Source: an uncultured Hyphomicrobiales bacterium | GTDB lineage: Bacteria; Pseudomonadota; Alphaproteobacteria; Rhizobiales; Beijerinckiaceae | Assembly (NCBI GenBank): GCA_903916165.1 | Contig: CAIWVR010000292.1 | Location: 1 to 7,003, forward strand | Direction of reading: 5' to 3' | DNA: 7,003 bases | In this document: positions 4,598 through 7,003 of the stretch, one piece after another | How the letters are laid out: every line of letters starts with the position of its first letter | How positions within the stretch are numbered: the first letter of the stretch is position 1 | Made by a program: the position numbers and the translations under genes | Notes under the pieces: model-generated | Databases searched by the model: none | Seen by the model: only the letters and a program-made list of their open reading frames with translations | What the model was told of the DNA's origin: nothing

Positions 4598-5365
4598 ATG
4601 TCCGACTTCACCCGCAATGAAATGATGACCATCGTCGCTGCGCGCGCGCTGAAGAACGACGATGTCTGCTTCGTCGGCATCGGCGCACCCTCCGCCGCCT
4701 GCAATGTCGCGCGTCTCATCCATGCGCCGCAGATCACGCTGATCTATGAATCGGGCACGATCGGCACGCGCCCCAATGTGCTGCCCTTGTCGATCGGTGA
4801 CGGCGAACTCTGCGAGACCGCGCTCTGCACCGTTCCGGTGCCGGAAATGTTTCGCTACTGGCTGCAGGGCGGGCGCATCACGGTCGGCTTTCTGGGTGGC
4901 GCGCAGATCGACAAATTCGCCAATATCAACACGACGGTCGTCGGCGATTATTACAAGCCGAAGGTCCGCCTGCCGGGCGGCGGCGGCGCGCCGGAAATCG
5001 CCACGAATTGCCAGGAGATCTTCATCACCATGGCAATGGGCAAGCGCGCCTTTCTCGAAAAACTTCCCTTCATCACCTCGATGGGCCATGGCCCAACCGG
5101 TGCCGAGCGCCGCGCGCTGGGCGTGAAGAGCAAGGGCCCGACGCGCCTCATCACCGACATGTGCGTGTTCGAGCCCGATCCCGTCACGATGGAAATGACC
5201 ATCCGCTCGATCCATCCGGGCGTGACGCGCGAGGAGATCGCCGAAAACTGCGGCTGGGCGCCGCGCTATTTCGACGGTTGCAGCCAGACGCCGGTGCCGA
5301 CCGCCCAAGAGCTCGACGTGCTGCGCGACATCCAGGCGAGGACCAAGGCCGCCCACGCGGCCTGA
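4598..5365 (+). CDS. pcaJ: 3-oxoadipate CoA-transferase subunit B (CatJ/PcaJ type)
   Basis: A 255-residue beta subunit that completes the CoA-transferase. The ESG motif at 51-53 (LIYESGTIG) carries the glutamate that forms the glutamyl-CoA thioester intermediate in this family; it corresponds to Glu54 of the glutaconate CoA-transferase beta subunit. The glycine-rich LPGGGGAPEIA (125-135) matches the oxyanion/CoA-binding segment. NEMMTIVAARALKN and LPLSIGDGEL are further CatJ-like stretches. The start ATG 4598 has GAGGAG at 4583-4588, and the pcaI stop is only two bases before it, so the two subunits are probably made in equal amounts. The length is close to CatJ (about 260) and longer than classical PcaJ (about 213). 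All catalytic features are intact. The substrate is inferred from family resemblance and from pcaHG directly downstream. Confidence 0.89.
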   Translation: MSDFTRNEMMTIVAARALKNDDVCFVGIGAPSAACNVARLIHAPQITLIYESGTIGTRPNVLPLSIGDGELCETALCTVPVPEMFRYWLQGGRITVGFLGGAQIDKFANINTTVVGDYYKPKVRLPGGGGAPEIATNCQEIFITMAMGKRAFLEKLPFITSMGHGPTGAERRALGVKSKGPTRLITDMCVFEPDPVTMEMTIRSIHPGVTREEIAENCGWAPRYFDGCSQTPVPTAQELDVLRDIQARTKAAHAA

Positions 5366-5403
5366 TCTCCCCGCCTGATCCAAGAAAGACCACCATCTCC
5401 AAC

Positions 5404-5421
5404 ATGGACGAAACGCCATGA
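5404..5421 (+). other. Possible five-codon leader ORF overlapping the pcaH start
   Basis: ATG 5404 opens a frame of five codons (Met-Asp-Glu-Thr-Pro) whose TGA stop at 5419-5421 overlaps the pcaH ATG (5418-5420) in an ATGA arrangement. The pcaH start has only a poor ribosome site (GGA at 5406-5408), so reinitiation from this mini-ORF could help translate pcaH. It may equally be chance: the sequence ahead of ATG 5404 also offers only a weak AAGAAAG. Confidence 0.25.
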
Positions 5422-6119
5422 GCCTCCTTTATCCGCGGGACAGCTTTTTCGAAGCGCACCCCAAGCATGATTCCCCGACCTATCGCTCAACCGCCAAGCG
5501 CCATCCCAAGCAGCCGCTGATCATCCTGCCGCACACGATGACCGAAATGTCCGGTCCGGTGTATGGCCACGAGGTTTTGCGGGAGTTTGACAATGATCTC
5601 ACCCGCCAGCATGCGGGCGAGCCGCAGGGCGAGCGCATCATCGTGCAGGGCCGCGTCCTCGACGAGGATGGCCGCCCTGTGCCCAACACGCTGATCGAAG
5701 TCTGGCAGGCCAATGCAGCGGGCCGCTACGTCCATGTCGTCGACGATCATCCGGCGCCGCTCGACCCGAATTTTTCGGGCGCGGGCCGTGTCGTCACCGA
5801 CGAGAACGGCCGCTATCGTTTCACCTCGATCAAGCCCGGCCCCTATCCCTGGCGCAACCATCACAATGCGTGGCGCCCGGCGCATATCCATCTGTCGCTG
5901 TTTGGCCCGTCATTCCTGTCGCGCATCGTCACGCAGATGTATTTCGAGGGCGACCCCCTGTTTCCCTACGATCCGATCCTGAACGAAGTGCCCGAACATG
6001 CGCGCCATCGCCTGATCTCGAAATTCGATCTCGATGTCACCGAGTCTGAATGGGCGCTCGGCTATACGTTCGACATTGTCGTGCGCGGCAAAAACGAAAC
6101 CCCGATGGAGACAAAGTAA
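5418..6119 (+). CDS. pcaH: Protocatechuate 3,4-dioxygenase beta subunit
   Basis: A 233-residue intradiol dioxygenase beta subunit. With PcaG it inserts both atoms of O2 into protocatechuate, giving 3-carboxy-cis,cis-muconate through a non-haem Fe(III) centre. All four iron ligands are present: Tyr104 (AGRYVH), Tyr143 (GPYPWRN), His156 and His158 (PAHIHLS). With a constant offset of 304 they match Tyr408, Tyr447, His460 and His462 of the Pseudomonas putida enzyme. Trp145 and Arg153 fall on the known active-site Trp449 and Arg457. The N-terminus (residues 7-45) has the usual PcaH extension with the SPTYRST segment. The length is normal for the family. It lies 52 bases after pcaJ on the same strand and shares the stop base with the pcaG start. 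Its ribosome site is weak, perhaps compensated by coupling to the short frame before it. Confidence 0.96.
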   Translation: MSLLYPRDSFFEAHPKHDSPTYRSTAKRHPKQPLIILPHTMTEMSGPVYGHEVLREFDNDLTRQHAGEPQGERIIVQGRVLDEDGRPVPNTLIEVWQANAAGRYVHVVDDHPAPLDPNFSGAGRVVTDENGRYRFTSIKPGPYPWRNHHNAWRPAHIHLSLFGPSFLSRIVTQMYFEGDPLFPYDPILNEVPEHARHRLISKFDLDVTESEWALGYTFDIVVRGKNETPMETK

Positions 6120-6697
6120 TGTCTGGCGTCACACCCTCACAAACCGTCGGGCCCTATTTCGCCTATGCGCTCACGCCCTCGCGCTATCCGCTGCATGAAA
6201 TCTTCTCGAGCGACCTCACGGGGCCGGGCATCGAGGGACAGACGGTCACGCTGACAGGTCGTGTGCTCGATGGCGATGGCCTCGGCATCACCGATGCCAT
6301 GATCGAGATCTGGCAGGCCGACGCCAAGGGCTCGCTCGAGCATTCAACGATCGGCTCTGGCACGTCCAACGCCGGCTTCAAGGGTTTTGGCCGTTGCGAG
6401 ACGCTGGCCGAGGGTGCCTATGCGTTCACCACGGTGAAACCCGGCCGCGTGGTCGGTGCCGATGGCAAGCCGCAGGCACCGCATCTGGGCGTCACGATCT
6501 TCTCGCGCGGCATGCTCACGCATCTGTTCACCCGCGTCTATTTCGAGGATGAGGCGTCAAACGCCCAGGACCAGATCCTCAATCTCGTGCCCTCAGACCG
6601 CCGCCATACGCTCGTCGCAAAAAAGATTGGCGACAATGCCTATCAGCTCGACCTCCGCATCCAGGGTGGCGACGAGACGGTGTTCTTCGAGGTCTGA
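6119..6697 (+). CDS. pcaG: Protocatechuate 3,4-dioxygenase alpha subunit
   Basis: A 192-residue alpha subunit of the same intradiol fold as PcaH, needed for assembly of the dioxygenase and lining part of the substrate pocket. The TPSQTVGPYFAYAL start (5-18) is the hallmark PcaG N-terminus, whose Thr-x-Gly-Pro residues reach the active site. The core beta-sandwich includes VTLTGRVLDGDG (43-54) and MIEIWQADAKG (61-71), and LGVTIFSRGMLTHLFTRVYF spans 123-142. As expected for the alpha subunit the iron-binding Tyr and His pairs are replaced: APHLGVTIF stands where the beta subunit has PAHIHLS. Start ATG 6119 overlaps the pcaH TAA stop by one base (TAATG), with GGAG at 6107-6110. The overlap points to coupled, equimolar synthesis. 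This is the last recognisable gene of the operon; no pcaB, pcaC or pcaD follows in the window. Confidence 0.95.
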   Translation: MSGVTPSQTVGPYFAYALTPSRYPLHEIFSSDLTGPGIEGQTVTLTGRVLDGDGLGITDAMIEIWQADAKGSLEHSTIGSGTSNAGFKGFGRCETLAEGAYAFTTVKPGRVVGADGKPQAPHLGVTIFSRGMLTHLFTRVYFEDEASNAQDQILNLVPSDRRHTLVAKKIGDNAYQLDLRIQGGDETVFFEV

Positions 6698-6726
6698 ACG
6701 TTCAGCCTCCGCAACAGGCCTATGGA

Positions 6727-6753
6727 ATGGCGGCGCTTTCTGAGTGCCGCCAT
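6727..6753 (+). terminator. Strong hairpin after pcaG, possible operon terminator without a T-run
   Basis: ATGGCGGC (6727-6734) pairs perfectly with GCCGCCAT (6746-6753), and the stem extends inward by a G-T, C-G and T-A pair to 11 base pairs with a five-base loop TTCTG. It begins 30 bases after the pcaG stop, the position of a terminator. No T-run follows, so it may stop transcription weakly, protect the 3' end of the mRNA, or belong to the structured cluster that continues to 6815. Confidence 0.5.
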
Positions 6754-6768
6754 ATGTTGGAGAACCAT

Positions 6769-6815
6769 TTTCGGCTTGTGCCGGAACCCGCACGGGTCCA
6801 GATTTGAATTTGGAC
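6769..6815 (+). other. Two further adjacent hairpins in the leader of the downstream membrane-protein gene
   Basis: TTTCGGC (6769-6775) pairs with GCCGGAA (6780-6786) around TTGT with one G-T pair. GTCCAGAT (6796-6803) pairs with ATTTGGAC (6808-6815) around TTGA with one G-T pair. A short CCCG-CA-CGGG dyad (6787-6796) lies between them. Together with 6727-6753 they fill almost the entire pcaG to membrane-protein gap. I recognise no named RNA family. Confidence 0.35.
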
Positions 6816-6834
6816 TGTGGAAGAGCCAAGCCGC

Positions 6835-7003
6835 ATGCACAGATCGCTCCTGTCCCGTCTCTCACCCGGACGCCCTCTGGCTCCACACGCCGGGCAGGAC
6901 GAGACCGATTACGGCCAGCGCCATTTCGTCAATCTGGTGTCAGCCGCCTTCCTGCTCTTCATCGCTCTTGCCATCACCTGGACGCTGGTCACTTTGACCG
7001 AGG
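6835..7003 (+). CDS. Small one-pass membrane protein, unknown function (partial, runs off the window)
   Basis: From ATG 6835 the frame stays open for 56 codons to the window edge. The first 30 residues are polar and rich in Arg and His (MHRSLLSRLSPGRPLAPHAG, then QDETDYGQRH). Residues 32-53 (VNLVSAAFLLFIALAITWTLVT) form one clear membrane-spanning segment followed by Leu-Thr-Glu. GGAAGAG at 6819-6825 gives a fair ribosome site with nine bases of spacing. The Arg-rich segment before the helix suggests the N-terminus is cytoplasmic. I do not recognise the family; small proteins with an RHF-NLV-type entry to a single helix are frequent in Rhizobiales as hypothetical proteins. Whether it is cotranscribed with pcaHG across the hairpins is unknown. 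The rest of the gene lies outside the window. Confidence 0.6.
   Translation, partial: MHRSLLSRLSPGRPLAPHAGQDETDYGQRHFVNLVSAAFLLFIALAITWTLVTLTE

Noticed and set aside
4574..5419. A 281-residue minus-strand frame opposite pcaJ.
   Set aside because: Antisense shadow with biased His/Arg/Ala composition; the plus strand carries the complete CatJ-like protein with its catalytic ESG motif.
6722..6997. A 91-residue plus-strand frame at the right end with many Ser, Cys and Trp residues.
   Set aside because: It runs through three hairpins and overlaps the better frame from ATG 6835, which has a ribosome site and a clear membrane segment.
1..7003. CRISPR arrays, tRNA or rRNA genes, transposase genes.
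   Set aside because: No regularly spaced repeats, no cloverleaf-like or rRNA-like sequence and no transposase-like protein were seen on either strand.

Overview
The window looks like a chromosomal segment of a GC-rich alphaproteobacterium, most likely a member of the Rhizobiales/Hyphomicrobiales. The support is the base composition, the style of the Liv-type transporter and protocatechuate genes, and an intergenic palindromic repeat whose reverse-strand translation gives the familiar IARSEAT(R/K)QS string seen in many such genomes. The genus cannot be fixed from the sequence.

Layout. (1) Bases 1-2110, + strand: the 3' end of livG, then livF overlapping it by 8 bases, then a 368-residue MetE-C-like (YxjG-type) zinc methyltransferase. 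A clear intrinsic terminator at 2140-2171 closes this unit. (2) Bases 2181-3523: two complete type II toxin-antitoxin modules facing each other. A RelE/ParE-like toxin with a Phd-like/XRE antitoxin is on +, a hicAB pair is on -, and only 9 bases separate their stop codons. Each has a plausible promoter overlapped by an inverted repeat. (3) Bases 3524-3746: an intergenic region with a 13-base palindrome, the repeat element, and then a near-consensus sigma70 promoter followed by GTTC/GAAC inverted repeats, a candidate operator. (4) Bases 3747-6697, + strand: a compact four-gene operon. It encodes a CatI/CatJ-type (glutaconate-CoA-transferase-like) 3-oxoadipate CoA-transferase, then protocatechuate 3,4-dioxygenase beta (pcaH) and alpha (pcaG). 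(5) Bases 6698-6834 hold three consecutive hairpins, followed by the start of a small one-pass membrane protein that runs off the window.

How the genes fit together. PcaHG opens the ring of protocatechuate to 3-carboxy-cis,cis-muconate. The CoA-transferase activates 3-oxoadipate with succinyl-CoA, two steps before the TCA cycle is reached. The intermediate enzymes (pcaB, pcaC, pcaD) and the thiolase (pcaF) are not in the window and must be encoded elsewhere. The adjacent Liv-type ATPases may serve uptake of an aromatic acid rather than an amino acid, and the MetE-like protein may handle methyl groups from methoxylated aromatics; both ideas rest on proximity only.

I found no CRISPR array, tRNA, rRNA or insertion sequence. 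Nothing here is clearly a new system. The best leads are the operator architecture upstream of the CoA-transferase, the MetE-like enzyme in this setting, the face-to-face toxin-antitoxin pair and the hairpin cluster after pcaG.
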